The position numbers and the translations under genes were made by a program. From Novosphingobium sediminis (GTDB lineage: Bacteria; Pseudomonadota; Alphaproteobacteria; Sphingomonadales; Sphingomonadaceae), in contig NZ_BJYR01000028.1 of NCBI RefSeq assembly GCF_007991615.1, positions 1 to 57,108 of the forward strand: 57,108 nucleotides of DNA, written 5' to 3'. Numbering within the stretch: position 1 is the stretch's first letter; each line of letters starts with the position of its first letter. This document shows positions 35,013 to 44,881 of this stretch, piece by piece. A model generated the notes under the pieces. The model made no database searches and was not told the DNA's origin. It saw nothing but the letters and a program-made list of their open reading frames with translations.

Positions 35013-38000
35013 ATGCGGGACGCGGAATATAGAGAATGGCTCGGCAAGCGCCGCTGGAAAGGCGCGCCGCTGGAAAAGAAAGCCAAGGACAACCGGGTCC
35101 GCCGCTGCGGGCGGGCAGAGCGGGGCCTGAAAGGCATCGGGTTTGCGCAAACAACCCTCGAAGCCGTGCATGCCGATGGCCAATGGGATGCATTGCTCAC
35201 GCGCTTGGCTGAGCTAAGAAAAGCTCCTGACGCCGATCCGAGTGCGGTGCTTTCCGTAGTCCCGCAAGCCAATGAACCGGCCCGGCAACTTACCAATATG
35301 ATCGCCGCCGTGAGGCAGTACGGCTATTTTCTGGATGGACGCGACCCGAACTATGGGACGGGCGCTGGTGAGCAGGAAGGCACCGACGAGGGAGAGGATG
35401 AGCCACCGCTCTACATCGTCTCCAACCTCTACGGCATCGAAGACGGGCTAGCAGGCTTCATCGAACGCAAGGAATGGACCCTGCCGGATGATCGCGGGTC
35501 CGATCTCAACAAGATGGTCCGAGCCATGCAGCCCGGAGACATCGTTGCTTTGCGCGATTACCTGCCGAACCAGCGCGATCTGCCCTTTCCCTCCCAAGGC
35601 AAGCGCGTATCCGCGATGCGCTTCCGGGCCATCGGCAAGGTTACGCACCAGCGCGGCGACGGGATCGGGGTTGATGTGGATTGGCAGGTCCTGCCTGAGC
35701 CGAGGATGTGGTATTTCTATACCTATCCCAGGGCGATCTGGAGGCCTCCTGTCGACAGAGAGTTCGGGTTGCGTCTGCGGGAATTTCTGCTCGAGGGCGT
35801 GGCGCAGGACTATGACTGGTTCATCCAGAAGTGGTGGCCAAAGGCAGGGGACCTGAAGCTCGATACCGCTGCACTGGCCGAATTGCGCCGGATGTTCCTT
35901 GAAAAGCATCCCGATTTTCAGACCTTTGCAACTAGCGCCAGCTTCGAGGTGGGTGAGGGCGGATACAAGAGCGCGTTGGTGGAGCGCACACGGAGCCTGA
36001 TGCAGGACCACGCCGGTGCAGATGATGCTGCGCTGGGCGCCGCGTTGATCGACCTTGCATCCGGGAAGGGCGGGCTGCTGAGCAATCTGCTGGATTGGCG
36101 CACCGCCAAGCTGGCCGCAGAAGTACGGCGGGACAATCCCGGCGTGATGGAACGTGCGACCGGCGCAATGGCTCGCAGCGACGACGGCATTGCAGGCGTG
36201 GCGGCGTGGGTTGAAGAAATCTGGCCGATGCTGGAAGCGGCCGCCGCGCAAAAGCCTTATGCGGAAAGCCGCACGATCCCGACGATGATCCGGGCCCTGG
36301 TGGACCCGGCCGGCATGTTCGGCATCCGCTCCACCCCAACGGACAACGCGGCGAAGATGCTGCTCGGCCGCTGGGCCTTTGCCGGACAGCCGCTCAGCGC
36401 CGAAGACCTTGCCGGTGCTGTGGCGCTGGCGGAAGGCATCATGGCCGAAATGCGCGCCTGGGGCTGGGAACCGCGCGACTACTGGGATGTGCAGAGTTTT
36501 CTCTGGGAAACCTGCCAGAAGCGGCTGCCCATGACCGGTGAGCCGGAAGTGCCCTCTGATGCGACCGAACAGGAACGCGCGATGCCCGAACCCACCAACC
36601 TGATCCTCTATGGCCCGCCCGGTACCGGCAAGACATTCACCACGGCCCGTGAGGCGGTGCTGCTGTGCGATGGAGATGCGCCGGAGGACCGGGCGGAGTT
36701 GATGGCGAGATACAACAAACTTCGTGCCGAAAAGCGCATCGAGTTCGTTACGTTCCACCAGAACTTTTCCTATGAGGACTTCGTCGAGGGATTGCGTCCC
36801 AAAACCGATAGCGGGGATGAGGCAAGCGATGGCGGCGCGGGCTTCAGGCTCGAGGCAGAGAGCGGCATTTTCCGGGGTATCTGCGCGCTTTCCGAACAAG
36901 CGACAAAGCGCGAGACGGTGAAGGCTGGTTCCGGCAATGCCATCACCGCCGCAGCTGCACCCATCGACCTTGAGCGGCGCAATTTCTGGAAAATGGGATT
37001 GGGGGAAATTGGCCAAGAGGATGATGTCTACGAGGACGCCATCGCCAACGGTTACATAGCATTGGGCTGGGGCGGCGACCTTGATTGGAGCGATCCCGCA
37101 TTCACGGACAAGGACGCCATCAAGGCAAGGTGGCTGGATGAAAGGCCCGCCGAAACGCAACCGAGCAATTGGACCCAACTCCACCCCTTTCGCAACCTGA
37201 TGGCTGTCGGCGATATCGTCATCATCCCCTACGGAAACTCAGCTTTTCGCGCGATTGGCCTGGTGACCGGAGACTATTACTTCGTACGGGAAGCCCACGG
37301 ATATTACGCCCACCGTCGATCAGTGCGTTGGCTGCTCGTGCTGGACGAGCCGCTTCCTCGCGATACAATCGTCGAGGTCAATTTCACCATGCGAACGCTG
37401 TACGCAATTGGGAGCAGGTTGATTAACAAGGCTGCGCTCAGCCGGCTTATCGGAAGCCCGGAGGTTGCGGCGACCGCGACGCCCGAGGACGGCGGCACCG
37501 ATCAATTTGTCCTCATCATCGACGAGATCAACCGCGCCAATATCTCCAAGGTCTTTGGCGAGCTCATCACCTTGATCGAGCCGGACAAGCGCCTCGGCAT
37601 GGCCAATGCGCTCACGGTGCGGCTGCCTTATTCCAAGCGGGAATTCGGCGTTCCTGCCAATCTCCACATCATCGGCACGATGAACACCGCTGACCGGTCC
37701 ATCGCCTTGCTCGATACCGCGCTGCGGCGGCGGTTCCGGTTCAAGGAGTTGGCGCCTGATACCAGCGTGCCAGCGTTCCTTGCCGCGCAATCCGATACCA
37801 AAGTGCCGTTGGTACAGGTGCTTAATGCGATCAACCAGCGGATTGAATACCTGATCGATCGCGATCACCGTATCGGTCACGCCTTTTTCATCGGCTGCCG
37901 CACCCGTACCGACGTGGACGTGGTGATGCGCGACAAGGTGATCCCGCTGCTGCAGGAGTATTTCTTCGAAGACTGGAGCCGCATTGCCGCCGTGGTGGGG

Positions 38001-38186
38001 CGCGGGTTCATCGAGGAAACCACCTTGCCGCCGCCGCCCGGGTTCGAGGGGCACGACACCAAGCCAAGCTGGTCGGTGCGCGAGACATTCCCGGCCAATG
38101 CCTTTGATGTGCTGCTTGGCAAGGCGCCGGCCCCAACGGACGAGCCGGACAGCGATACCGAAGAAGGCGGGACCGAAGCCGGATGA
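35013..38186 (+). CDS. mcrB: McrB-like AAA GTPase with two EVE-like domains
   Basis: 1057 residues from ATG 35013 (GGCGGAG upstream); it starts DAEYREWLGKRRWKG, an N-terminus seen in restriction proteins. An EVE-like segment lies at about 131-243 (LYIVSNLYGIEDG...PGDIVALRDY...MRFRAIGKV). The AAA part has Walker A LYGPPGTGKTFTT near 531. A second EVE-like domain is inserted at about 653-803 (FWKMGLGEIG...IALGWGGDLDW...GDIVIIPYG). Then come the McrB Walker B IIDEINRANISKVFGELI near 833 and MNTADRSIALLDTALRRRF near 889. It is the translocating, modified-base-recognising half of a McrBC type IV restriction system. EVE-type domains bind modified bases. McrC follows with an ATGA overlap. Confidence 0.92.
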   Translation: MRDAEYREWLGKRRWKGAPLEKKAKDNRVRRCGRAERGLKGIGFAQTTLEAVHADGQWDALLTRLAELRKAPDADPSAVLSVVPQANEPARQLTNMIAAVRQYGYFLDGRDPNYGTGAGEQEGTDEGEDEPPLYIVSNLYGIEDGLAGFIERKEWTLPDDRGSDLNKMVRAMQPGDIVALRDYLPNQRDLPFPSQGKRVSAMRFRAIGKVTHQRGDGIGVDVDWQVLPEPRMWYFYTYPRAIWRPPVDREFGLRLREFLLEGVAQDYDWFIQKWWPKAGDLKLDTAALAELRRMFLEKHPDFQTFATSASFEVGEGGYKSALVERTRSLMQDHAGADDAALGAALIDLASGKGGLLSNLLDWRTAKLAAEVRRDNPGVMERATGAMARSDDGIAGVAAWVEEIWPMLEAAAAQKPYAESRTIPTMIRALVDPAGMFGIRSTPTDNAAKMLLGRWAFAGQPLSAEDLAGAVALAEGIMAEMRAWGWEPRDYWDVQSFLWETCQKRLPMTGEPEVPSDATEQERAMPEPTNLILYGPPGTGKTFTTAREAVLLCDGDAPEDRAELMARYNKLRAEKRIEFVTFHQNFSYEDFVEGLRPKTDSGDEASDGGAGFRLEAESGIFRGICALSEQATKRETVKAGSGNAITAAAAPIDLERRNFWKMGLGEIGQEDDVYEDAIANGYIALGWGGDLDWSDPAFTDKDAIKARWLDERPAETQPSNWTQLHPFRNLMAVGDIVIIPYGNSAFRAIGLVTGDYYFVREAHGYYAHRRSVRWLLVLDEPLPRDTIVEVNFTMRTLYAIGSRLINKAALSRLIGSPEVAATATPEDGGTDQFVLIIDEINRANISKVFGELITLIEPDKRLGMANALTVRLPYSKREFGVPANLHIIGTMNTADRSIALLDTALRRRFRFKELAPDTSVPAFLAAQSDTKVPLVQVLNAINQRIEYLIDRDHRIGHAFFIGCRTRTDVDVVMRDKVIPLLQEYFFEDWSRIAAVVGRGFIEETTLPPPPGFEGHDTKPSWSVRETFPANAFDVLLGKAPAPTDEPDSDTEEGGTEAG

Positions 38187-39505
38187 CGCACCTTTGGTGC
38201 CACGAATGGGGCAAGGTTCCGGTAGGGGAAGGGGGCTACACCCGCGCGCAGGCGGATGCGCTGCTTGCCGCCGCACGGGCGCACCCTTGCGGCGGAGCGG
38301 AAGGCGGCGACATCCTGTCGGACCACCACCGCCACCTCACCGCAAAGCAGGTGGTGGGCGTGCTGGCGGCTCCGGGGGCCAGCCTTGAAATCCTGCCCAA
38401 GGTCGATCCCGCTGCCCCGTCAGAAACCGAGGCCACTGTCCGCAGCCGCCTGATCCACATGCTCGATGTGGCGCATGGGCTGGATCTCTCGGCCGGCGGC
38501 GCTTCCCTGCTGGCGCGGCAGAACGAAAGCCTGCTCGATGTGCTGATCCGCCTGTTTGCGGATCGCCTGCTCGGCGAAGTGCGCCGCGGCCTCCCGCGCC
38601 GCTACACCGCGCGCGAGGACGATCTCTCCGCGCTGCGTGGCAGTCTTGATGTCGTGCGCCAGTTCACTGTCCATGCGGTGCGGCCGGACCGGCTTGCCTG
38701 CCGGTTTGACAGCCTTGAGGCCGACACCCCGCTGATGCGCGTGATGAAGGCCTGTGTGACCGCGCTGGCCCGCCATGCCCGCCATTTCGAAACGCAGCGC
38801 CGCCTAGGTGAACTGCGCCACGTGCTGGCCGATATCCCCGATGTGCCGCCCGCGCGCCTGCCGTGGGGCGACGTGCGGATCGACCGTACCAGCGCGCGCT
38901 GGCGCAGTCTGTTTGCCCTCGCCAAGCTGTTTCTGCGGCGCGATTGGCAGTCGGTCCACGCCGCGGCATCGGCGCCTGAGGGGATCACGCTGCTGTTCCC
39001 GATGAACACGCTGTTCGAAGCCTATGTCGCCGCGCGCCTGCGCCGGGCTCTGGCCGGGAGCGGCATCGAGGTCGCGGCGCAAGGCGGGCTGGCCTATTGC
39101 CTAGGCGAATGGCGCGAAGGCGAAGATTGCAACGCTGGCGTATTCCAGACCAAGCCCGATATCCTGCTGCGCCGGAAGGGCCGCGTCCTTGCGATCATCG
39201 ACACCAAGTGGAAGAAGCTGGGCACCGATGTGCTCGGTACCGGCAAGGACCGCAAGCAGGGCGTCAGCCAGTCCGATGTCTACCAACTGATGGCCTATGC
39301 CCGGCTTTACGACTGCGAACGGCTGACGCTGCTTTATCCCGCGATACCGGGTCAGAAGAGCGCCGTGCGCAAGCAGTTCGGCATGGCCGGAGGGCGCGAA
39401 CGGCTGACAATTGCCGCGCTCGATCTGGCCGATCCTGCCGCCGTGATCCCGTGGCTGGCCAAGTTTGCGTGCGATGAAATGGCGGGTATGCTGGCCGTTA
39501 CCTGA
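38183..39505 (+). CDS. mcrC: McrC-like restriction endonuclease subunit
   Basis: 440 residues. The N-terminal part is typical McrC: LTAKQVVGVLAAPGASLEILPKV, LARQNESLLDVLIRLFADRLL, RGSLDVVRQF. The nuclease core shows FQTKPDILLRRKGRVLAIIDTKWK (Asp, then D-x-K, with KQGVSQSDVYQLMAYA after it), a complete PD-(D/E)XK set. It cleaves DNA when activated by McrB. The start overlaps the mcrB stop (ATGA). The stop is 20 bases before the WYL regulator. Confidence 0.93.
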   Translation: MTHLWCHEWGKVPVGEGGYTRAQADALLAAARAHPCGGAEGGDILSDHHRHLTAKQVVGVLAAPGASLEILPKVDPAAPSETEATVRSRLIHMLDVAHGLDLSAGGASLLARQNESLLDVLIRLFADRLLGEVRRGLPRRYTAREDDLSALRGSLDVVRQFTVHAVRPDRLACRFDSLEADTPLMRVMKACVTALARHARHFETQRRLGELRHVLADIPDVPPARLPWGDVRIDRTSARWRSLFALAKLFLRRDWQSVHAAASAPEGITLLFPMNTLFEAYVAARLRRALAGSGIEVAAQGGLAYCLGEWREGEDCNAGVFQTKPDILLRRKGRVLAIIDTKWKKLGTDVLGTGKDRKQGVSQSDVYQLMAYARLYDCERLTLLYPAIPGQKSAVRKQFGMAGGRERLTIAALDLADPAAVIPWLAKFACDEMAGMLAVT

Positions 39506-39525
39506 TCAAGGCGAAGGGGCTTCTC

Positions 39526-40503
39526 TTGAACGCGCGGATGGAAAAGCTCGACCGGGCGATCAGGTTGATCCACCTCCTTTGCGAAAGCGCCGAGGGGCTG
39601 ACGCTCGACGAGATGGCGCGCGAGCTTGATGTGAACCGCCGCACCGCCGAGCGAATGCGCAACGTGATTGCGCTCCATTTCGATCTGGAAGACGTCGCCG
39701 ACGGGCGGTCCAAGCGGTTCCGCATCCGCGAAGGGCTGCGCCGCGTCTACACCCGCCCTTCCGCCGCCGAAATTGCCGCGTTGCAAGCCGAAGTTGCGGC
39801 GCAGCGCCGAGAAAAGGCCCCGCAGGCCGATCTGCTCGATTCCTTGCTGACCAAGGTGCGCAGCGCGTTCGACATGCGCGAGCGTTCGCGGATCGAACCC
39901 GATCTCGATGCGCTCGCCCGGCTCCAGCGAGCGCGCGTGGTGGCGGGGCCTGCAGTGGTGGCTGCGCCCCACGTGCTGGTGGCGGTGCAGCAGGCCATCA
40001 TCGCGGGAACTGCGATCGAATTCGATTATCTGGCGGAAGGCGCAGTCGCGCCCAAATGGCGGCGCGTGGTGCCCTATGGCCTGCTGCACGGGCCGGTGAC
40101 CTACCTTGTCGGCAAGATGCCCGGCCGTGATCTTGATCCCGTTCACTACCGCTTGGACCGCATGGAAAATCCGCGCCTTGGCAACGAGCCCTGCGCGCCG
40201 CCCGAGGACTGGGATCTTGATGACTGGCTCGCGCATAGTTTCGGTATCTGGCGCGAGGACGACCACGACGTGGTCTTGCGCGTGCTGCCCAGCGCCGTCC
40301 CCCGCGCCCGCGCCTGGCGCTTCCACCCCGCGCAAGTGCTGGAAGAGGACGGCGACGAACTGCTGGTGCGGTTCAGGGCAGGGGGCCTGCGCGAAATCGC
40401 CGAACACCTGTTCACCTGGGGCGGCGACGTGCGCATCGAAGCGCCCGAGGAACTGCGCAGCGTGATGCGCGAACGGGTGCTGCTGGCGTGGGCTACGACA
40501 TGA
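39526..40503 (+). CDS. WYL-domain transcriptional regulator
   Basis: 325 residues from a TTG start with AAGGGG upstream (ATG 39538 is an alternative). An N-terminal winged helix (MEKLDRAIRLIHLLCES, LTLDEMARELDVNRRTAERMRNVI) is followed by the WYL domain (QQAIIAGTAIEFDYLAEG, WRRVVPYGLLHGPVTYLVGK) and a WCX-type C-terminus (HDVVLRVLPSAVPRARAW). Regulators of this class, such as BrxR/CapW, repress defence operons and respond to nucleic-acid ligands. The position just after mcrBC suggests it controls McrBC, the downstream operon, or both. Confidence 0.9.
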   Translation: MNARMEKLDRAIRLIHLLCESAEGLTLDEMARELDVNRRTAERMRNVIALHFDLEDVADGRSKRFRIREGLRRVYTRPSAAEIAALQAEVAAQRREKAPQADLLDSLLTKVRSAFDMRERSRIEPDLDALARLQRARVVAGPAVVAAPHVLVAVQQAIIAGTAIEFDYLAEGAVAPKWRRVVPYGLLHGPVTYLVGKMPGRDLDPVHYRLDRMENPRLGNEPCAPPEDWDLDDWLAHSFGIWREDDHDVVLRVLPSAVPRARAWRFHPAQVLEEDGDELLVRFRAGGLREIAEHLFTWGGDVRIEAPEELRSVMRERVLLAWATT

Positions 40504-40582
40504 CGACCGATCTTGTCGTTGGCGAGACGCAATCGCGGATCCTGGAAATGACAACTGAGTCGAACGCTGAGGGGATATTGAA

Positions 40583-41200
40583 GTGAGAAATCTGTTTGCT
40601 GCGTTCACGCTGGGCCTGATCCTTGCACTGGTAGGTGGATATGCATGGTTCGCCACCCCACGAGACGGCGTCATTCCCGTGGACATGCCAGTGGGTTCGA
40701 AGAGTGAAACATTTGCTGTGGGGGAAGTGCTGGACGGGATTCGAGGCATGAACCGCTTGATCGTTTTCCGCAGTTACCTGACCGCTGTAACCCGTACAAC
40801 CGAGACAAACCTGATTGGGATGGAAGCAAAGCAAACCACGATCACGCCTGCATTTGTGAACTACTACGTGGATCTTGACGCAATGCGAGCCGAAGATGTT
40901 CGAATCGATGGCGACACGTTGCGGGTTAAGCTGCCTCGACTGATGATTGAACGGCCAAACGTCGATGTAACTCGAATTGAGGTGATCGATCAGGGACTAT
41001 GGTCCAGCCTATCGGACGCCGACAAGCGAAACTGGAAGAAGAATAGCAACAAGGCCATGAAGCAGCTCTTCGAGCGTGCGCAAATGAAGATCCTGATCGA
41101 AGCGGCTCGCGATCAAGCACTCAAGTCAATGGTCCAGAACACCCGCAAAATTGCCGACCGCGCGGGCGGCTTGAAACTGAAGGTCGTCGTCAGCTTTTGA
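40583..41200 (+). CDS. DUF4230 family membrane-anchored protein
   Basis: 205 residues from GTG 40583 with GAGGGG nine bases upstream. One N-terminal membrane segment (LFAAFTLGLILALVGGYAWF) precedes a periplasmic part with the DUF4230 pattern: LDGIRGMNRLIVFRSYLTAVT, FVNYYVDLDAMRAEDVRIDGDTLRVKLPRL and a helical C-terminus ending LKVVVSF. Function unknown. GC at third positions is lower than in the neighbours, so it may be acquired. It lies between the WYL regulator and the six-gene R-M operon. Confidence 0.8.
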   Translation: MRNLFAAFTLGLILALVGGYAWFATPRDGVIPVDMPVGSKSETFAVGEVLDGIRGMNRLIVFRSYLTAVTRTTETNLIGMEAKQTTITPAFVNYYVDLDAMRAEDVRIDGDTLRVKLPRLMIERPNVDVTRIEVIDQGLWSSLSDADKRNWKKNSNKAMKQLFERAQMKILIEAARDQALKSMVQNTRKIADRAGGLKLKVVVSF

Positions 41201-41210
41201 CGAGAGAAGG

Positions 41211-41876
41211 ATGGACTTTCGAGCCATGAGAAAGCCCCCGGCAACAGTCGCTGCGCTCACCGACTTTGGCCGCATCCGGCTCTCGCAGTCGTTTTTCATG
41301 CGCGACTTCCTGTTCTCGGATATCGCCGCGATCCACGGACTGACCAACGTTCCGGACGATCCGGAGCTTGCGATCGCGGCCGGCCGGCATCTGTGCGAGG
41401 AACTGCTCGAGCCGTTGCAGGCGGCGTTCGGGCGCGTAGCCATCCGCTCCGCCTATCGCAGCTGCACCGTCAACGCGCTGGGCAATGCGCGCGGCTATAA
41501 TTGCGCGGCCAACGAGAAGAACTACGCCGGCCACATCTGGGACCGGCGTGACGCAGCCGGGCGCATGGGCGCGACCGCCTGCATCGTGGTGCCGGCATTC
41601 ATCGATGCTTTCCCGCAGGAATCTGCTTGGACCAAGCTGGCATGGTGGATCCACGATCACCTGCCCTACAGCACGCTGGAGTTCTATCCCAAGCTCGGCG
41701 CCTTCAACATCCAGTGGCGCGAGGAGCCGGAGCGGCGCATCGACAGCTATGTCTTTCCAAAGGGTTGCATGACGAAGCCCGGCATGACCAATCATGCTGG
41801 CCGGCACGACGCAGAGTGGGCCGGGATTGAACAGGCCTGCATGGATCGGACGATGAGGGGCAGAACCAGCACATGA
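41211..41876 (+). CDS. M15-peptidase-like hypothetical protein, first gene of the R-M operon
   Basis: 221 residues from ATG 41211, with AGAAGG adjacent; ATG 41226 is a possible alternative. The segment VAIRSAYRSCTVNALGN...NYAGHIWDRRD resembles the core of M15 D-Ala-D-Ala peptidases (S-x-Y-R-S, then H-x-x-x-D). The usual second His is less clear (YVFPKGC...MTNHAGRHD), so catalysis is uncertain. The stop overlaps the start of the Res-like gene (ATGA), placing this protein in the restriction operon, where a peptidase-like protein is unexpected. A peptidoglycan role or simply a shared fold cannot be distinguished here. Confidence 0.6.
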   Translation: MDFRAMRKPPATVAALTDFGRIRLSQSFFMRDFLFSDIAAIHGLTNVPDDPELAIAAGRHLCEELLEPLQAAFGRVAIRSAYRSCTVNALGNARGYNCAANEKNYAGHIWDRRDAAGRMGATACIVVPAFIDAFPQESAWTKLAWWIHDHLPYSTLEFYPKLGAFNIQWREEPERRIDSYVFPKGCMTKPGMTNHAGRHDAEWAGIEQACMDRTMRGRTST

Positions 41877-44800
41877 GCACCACTTTCTTCGAATCCCCGA
41901 TCCTCAATTCGCCCTATGCCGAACCGTCACGGCATTGGGAGCTCGACGAGGCTGGGCAGCCGACCAGCGTGATCGTGCCGCGGCGGCGGACCAGTGCGCT
42001 GGTATCGCCGATCCCCAAGGCCAAGAAGGTGAAAGGCAAGAGCCAGCAGGCGGATTTCCTCGCCGATGAGCTGGGGCTTGAATACAACCCCACCGAGGTC
42101 ATCAACGGCATCCGCAGCGCTGTGGAAAGCTGGCGGCGTCTGCCCGAATCGCAGTGGCAGGTTACCCCGTCTACCCAGCGCCTGCTGCGGCATTGGCGCA
42201 GCCATGATTTCGCCAATCAGAAGCCGTTCTTCTGCCAGATCGAGGCGGTGGAAACAGTCATCTGGCTGACCGAGGTCGCGCCGAAATCGTCATCGCAGGG
42301 CCGCCGGTTCTGGGCGCATCTGGAAGCGGCCAACGCCGCCTCCAATCCTGAACTGATGCGGCTCGCGCTCAAGCTGGCGACGGGTGCCGGCAAGACAACC
42401 GTGATGGCCATGCTGATTGCCTGGCACACCGTGAACGCGGTTCGTCATGGCAAGAAATGGGCGTCCAAGGGATTCCTGATTGTCGCGCCCGGCATCACGA
42501 TCAAGGACCGCCTGCGGGTGCTCCAGCCCAATGATCCCGAAAGCTATTACCAGAGCCGCGAACTGGTGCCTGAGGACATGCTGCCCGATCTGGGCAAGGC
42601 CAAGATCGTCATCACCAATTACCACGCCTTCAAGAAGAAGGACGAGGTCCCGCTCAACAAGGTCCAGCAGGCCGCGCTGCGCACCACGCCCCGGCAGGAA
42701 AGCGACGGGGTGATGATCCGCCGGGTCGCCGGTGATCTTATGGGCCTCAAGAACATCGTCGTGCTGAATGACGAGGCGCACCACTGCTACCGCGAGCGCC
42801 CGCTTACGGCGGAGGAGCAGAAGGCGCTGAAAGGCGATGAACTGGCCGAAGCCAAGGAAGCCAACGAGGCCGCGCGGCTGTGGATTTCCGGGCTAGAGGC
42901 GGTGAAGCGCGAACTGGGTCTGGCGATGGTCTATGATCTTTCCGCCACGCCGTTCTTCCTGCGCGGATCGGGATATCGTGAAGGTTCGCTGTTTGGCTGG
43001 GTGATGAGCGATTTCAGCCTGATGGACGCCATCGAATGCGGCATCGTGAAATTGCCGCGTGTGCCCGTGATGGACAACGTGCCCGGCGGCGATACGCCGA
43101 TGTTCCGCAACTTGTGGGACCATGTCGGCAAGCACCTGCCCAAAAAGGGCCGCGCCTCTGCCAAGGGGATGGACCCGCAGAAGCTGCCCAGCGAACTGCT
43201 CACCGCCATCGATGCGCTCTATGGCCATTATGAGAAGACGCAGGCGCTGTGGCGCGAGCAGGGATTGCCGGTCGATCCCGTGTTCATCGTGGTGTGCAAC
43301 AACACCGCCACGTCCAAGCTCGTGCATGATTACATCGCCGGTTATGAAATCCCGGATGGGCAGGGCGGCGCCATTCCGGTGGCGGGCAAGTGCCCGCTGT
43401 TTCGCAACTATGACCCCGATGGCACTGCGCTGCCCCGCATGCGCACCTTGCTGATCGATTCGATGCAGCTCGAATCCGGCGAGGCGATTTCGCCTGAATT
43501 CCGCGATGCCGCCGCTGGCGAGATCGAGCGGTTCAAGCAGGAGCTGATCCAGCGCAGCGGCGACCGCGTGGCGGCCGAAAAGGTGGACGATGCCACCATC
43601 CTGCGCGAGGTGATGAACACCGTGGGCCGCCCCGGCGCGCTGGGCGGCGGCATTCGCTGCGTGGTCTCGGTCTCGATGCTGACCGAGGGGTGGGATGCCA
43701 ACACCGTGACCCACGTGCTGGGCGTCCGCGCATTCGGTACCCAGTTGCTGTGCGAACAGGTGATCGGCCGTGCCTTGCGCCGCCAGTCCTACCAGCAGCA
43801 GGCGGACGGCCTGTTCAAGGTGGAATATGCCGACGTGCTGGGCATCCCGTTTGATTTCACCGCCGCACCGGTAGTTTCAAAGCCGAGCCCGCCCGACAAC
43901 ATGGTGCGCGTCCACGCCATCAGCCCTGATCGGGATAGCAGCGAAATCCGCTTCCCCCGCGTCGATGGCTATCGCACCGAACTGCCGCAGGATGTGATCC
44001 GCGCCGCCTTCACGCCCGATTCCACGCTGGAGCTGACCCCCGAACTGGTTGGCGCTACGGAAACGGTCAATTCCGGCATCGTGGGGGAACAGGCCAATCT
44101 CACGCTCGATCACCTGAAGGATACGCGTCAATCCTCCATCCAGCTGCGGCTTGCCGATTGGATCGTGAAGCGCAAGCTGACCGAGGCGGGGCAGCCGGTG
44201 AATGTCGGTCTCATCATGCAGATGCGCACGATCGTGCGGCGCTGGATGGCGGATCACTTCGTGCCCACCGGCGGCACCGAACCGGCCCAGCTGCTTTACG
44301 GCACGATTGCAGACCGGGTGGCGGAAAAGATCATGGCCGCGATCACCCGCGCGCAGGAAGGCGGCGGGCGCGTGCTGGCGCTGCTCGATCCCTATAACCG
44401 CGAAGGCTCCACCCGCAACGTCAGCTTCATGACGAGCAAGGACCGCTATGAAACCTCGCCCCGCTGCCATGTGAATCTGGCCGTGCTCGATAGCGATTGG
44501 GAGGCCGAATTCTGCCGCGTGGCCGATCAGCACCCGCGCGTGCTGGCCTGGGTAAAGAACCACAATCTGGGCTTTGAAGTGCCCTATACCGCCGGCGGAG
44601 AAGCGCGCCGCTATCGCCCCGATTTCATCCTGAGGCTGGACGATGGGCGAGGGGTGGAAGACCCGCTCAACCTCGTGGTCGAAATCAAGGGCGCGCGGGA
44701 TGAGGACGACAAGGCCAAGGCCGAAACCATGCGGACGCTGTGGGTGCCCGGGGTGAACAATCTGGGCACGATGGGCCGCTGGGCCTTTGCCGAATTCACT

Positions 44801-44881
44801 GATGTGTGGACGATCAAGACGGAGTTCGCCGCGAAGGTGGAAGCTTGGCTGGATGGGGTTGTGAAAGGGGATGCCGCGTGA
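41873..44881 (+). CDS. Type III-like restriction enzyme Res subunit
   Basis: 1002 residues. Superfamily 2 helicase motifs: Walker A LATGAGKTTVMAM near 166, TNYHAFKKKDE, DEAHHCY near 302, LSATPFF near 355, and MLTEGWDANTVTHVLG with EQVIGRALRRQ near 600-640. The C-terminal nuclease core is ARRYRPDFILRLDDGRG...LVVEIKGARDEDD (PD...E-x-K). Domain order matches type III Res and the related family of large restriction helicases. It cleaves DNA lacking protection by the Mod protein encoded two genes downstream. Both flanking genes overlap it by four bases (ATGA and GTGA), so the operon is tightly coupled. Confidence 0.9.
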   Translation: MSTTFFESPILNSPYAEPSRHWELDEAGQPTSVIVPRRRTSALVSPIPKAKKVKGKSQQADFLADELGLEYNPTEVINGIRSAVESWRRLPESQWQVTPSTQRLLRHWRSHDFANQKPFFCQIEAVETVIWLTEVAPKSSSQGRRFWAHLEAANAASNPELMRLALKLATGAGKTTVMAMLIAWHTVNAVRHGKKWASKGFLIVAPGITIKDRLRVLQPNDPESYYQSRELVPEDMLPDLGKAKIVITNYHAFKKKDEVPLNKVQQAALRTTPRQESDGVMIRRVAGDLMGLKNIVVLNDEAHHCYRERPLTAEEQKALKGDELAEAKEANEAARLWISGLEAVKRELGLAMVYDLSATPFFLRGSGYREGSLFGWVMSDFSLMDAIECGIVKLPRVPVMDNVPGGDTPMFRNLWDHVGKHLPKKGRASAKGMDPQKLPSELLTAIDALYGHYEKTQALWREQGLPVDPVFIVVCNNTATSKLVHDYIAGYEIPDGQGGAIPVAGKCPLFRNYDPDGTALPRMRTLLIDSMQLESGEAISPEFRDAAAGEIERFKQELIQRSGDRVAAEKVDDATILREVMNTVGRPGALGGGIRCVVSVSMLTEGWDANTVTHVLGVRAFGTQLLCEQVIGRALRRQSYQQQADGLFKVEYADVLGIPFDFTAAPVVSKPSPPDNMVRVHAISPDRDSSEIRFPRVDGYRTELPQDVIRAAFTPDSTLELTPELVGATETVNSGIVGEQANLTLDHLKDTRQSSIQLRLADWIVKRKLTEAGQPVNVGLIMQMRTIVRRWMADHFVPTGGTEPAQLLYGTIADRVAEKIMAAITRAQEGGGRVLALLDPYNREGSTRNVSFMTSKDRYETSPRCHVNLAVLDSDWEAEFCRVADQHPRVLAWVKNHNLGFEVPYTAGGEARRYRPDFILRLDDGRGVEDPLNLVVEIKGARDEDDKAKAETMRTLWVPGVNNLGTMGRWAFAEFTDVWTIKTEFAAKVEAWLDGVVKGDAA

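Noticed and set aside
35448..37184. A 578-codon leftward open frame opposite mcrB
   Set aside because: It shares the DNA with the clear AAA motifs of McrB on the other strand and has the His/Arg/Cys-rich look of antisense reading.
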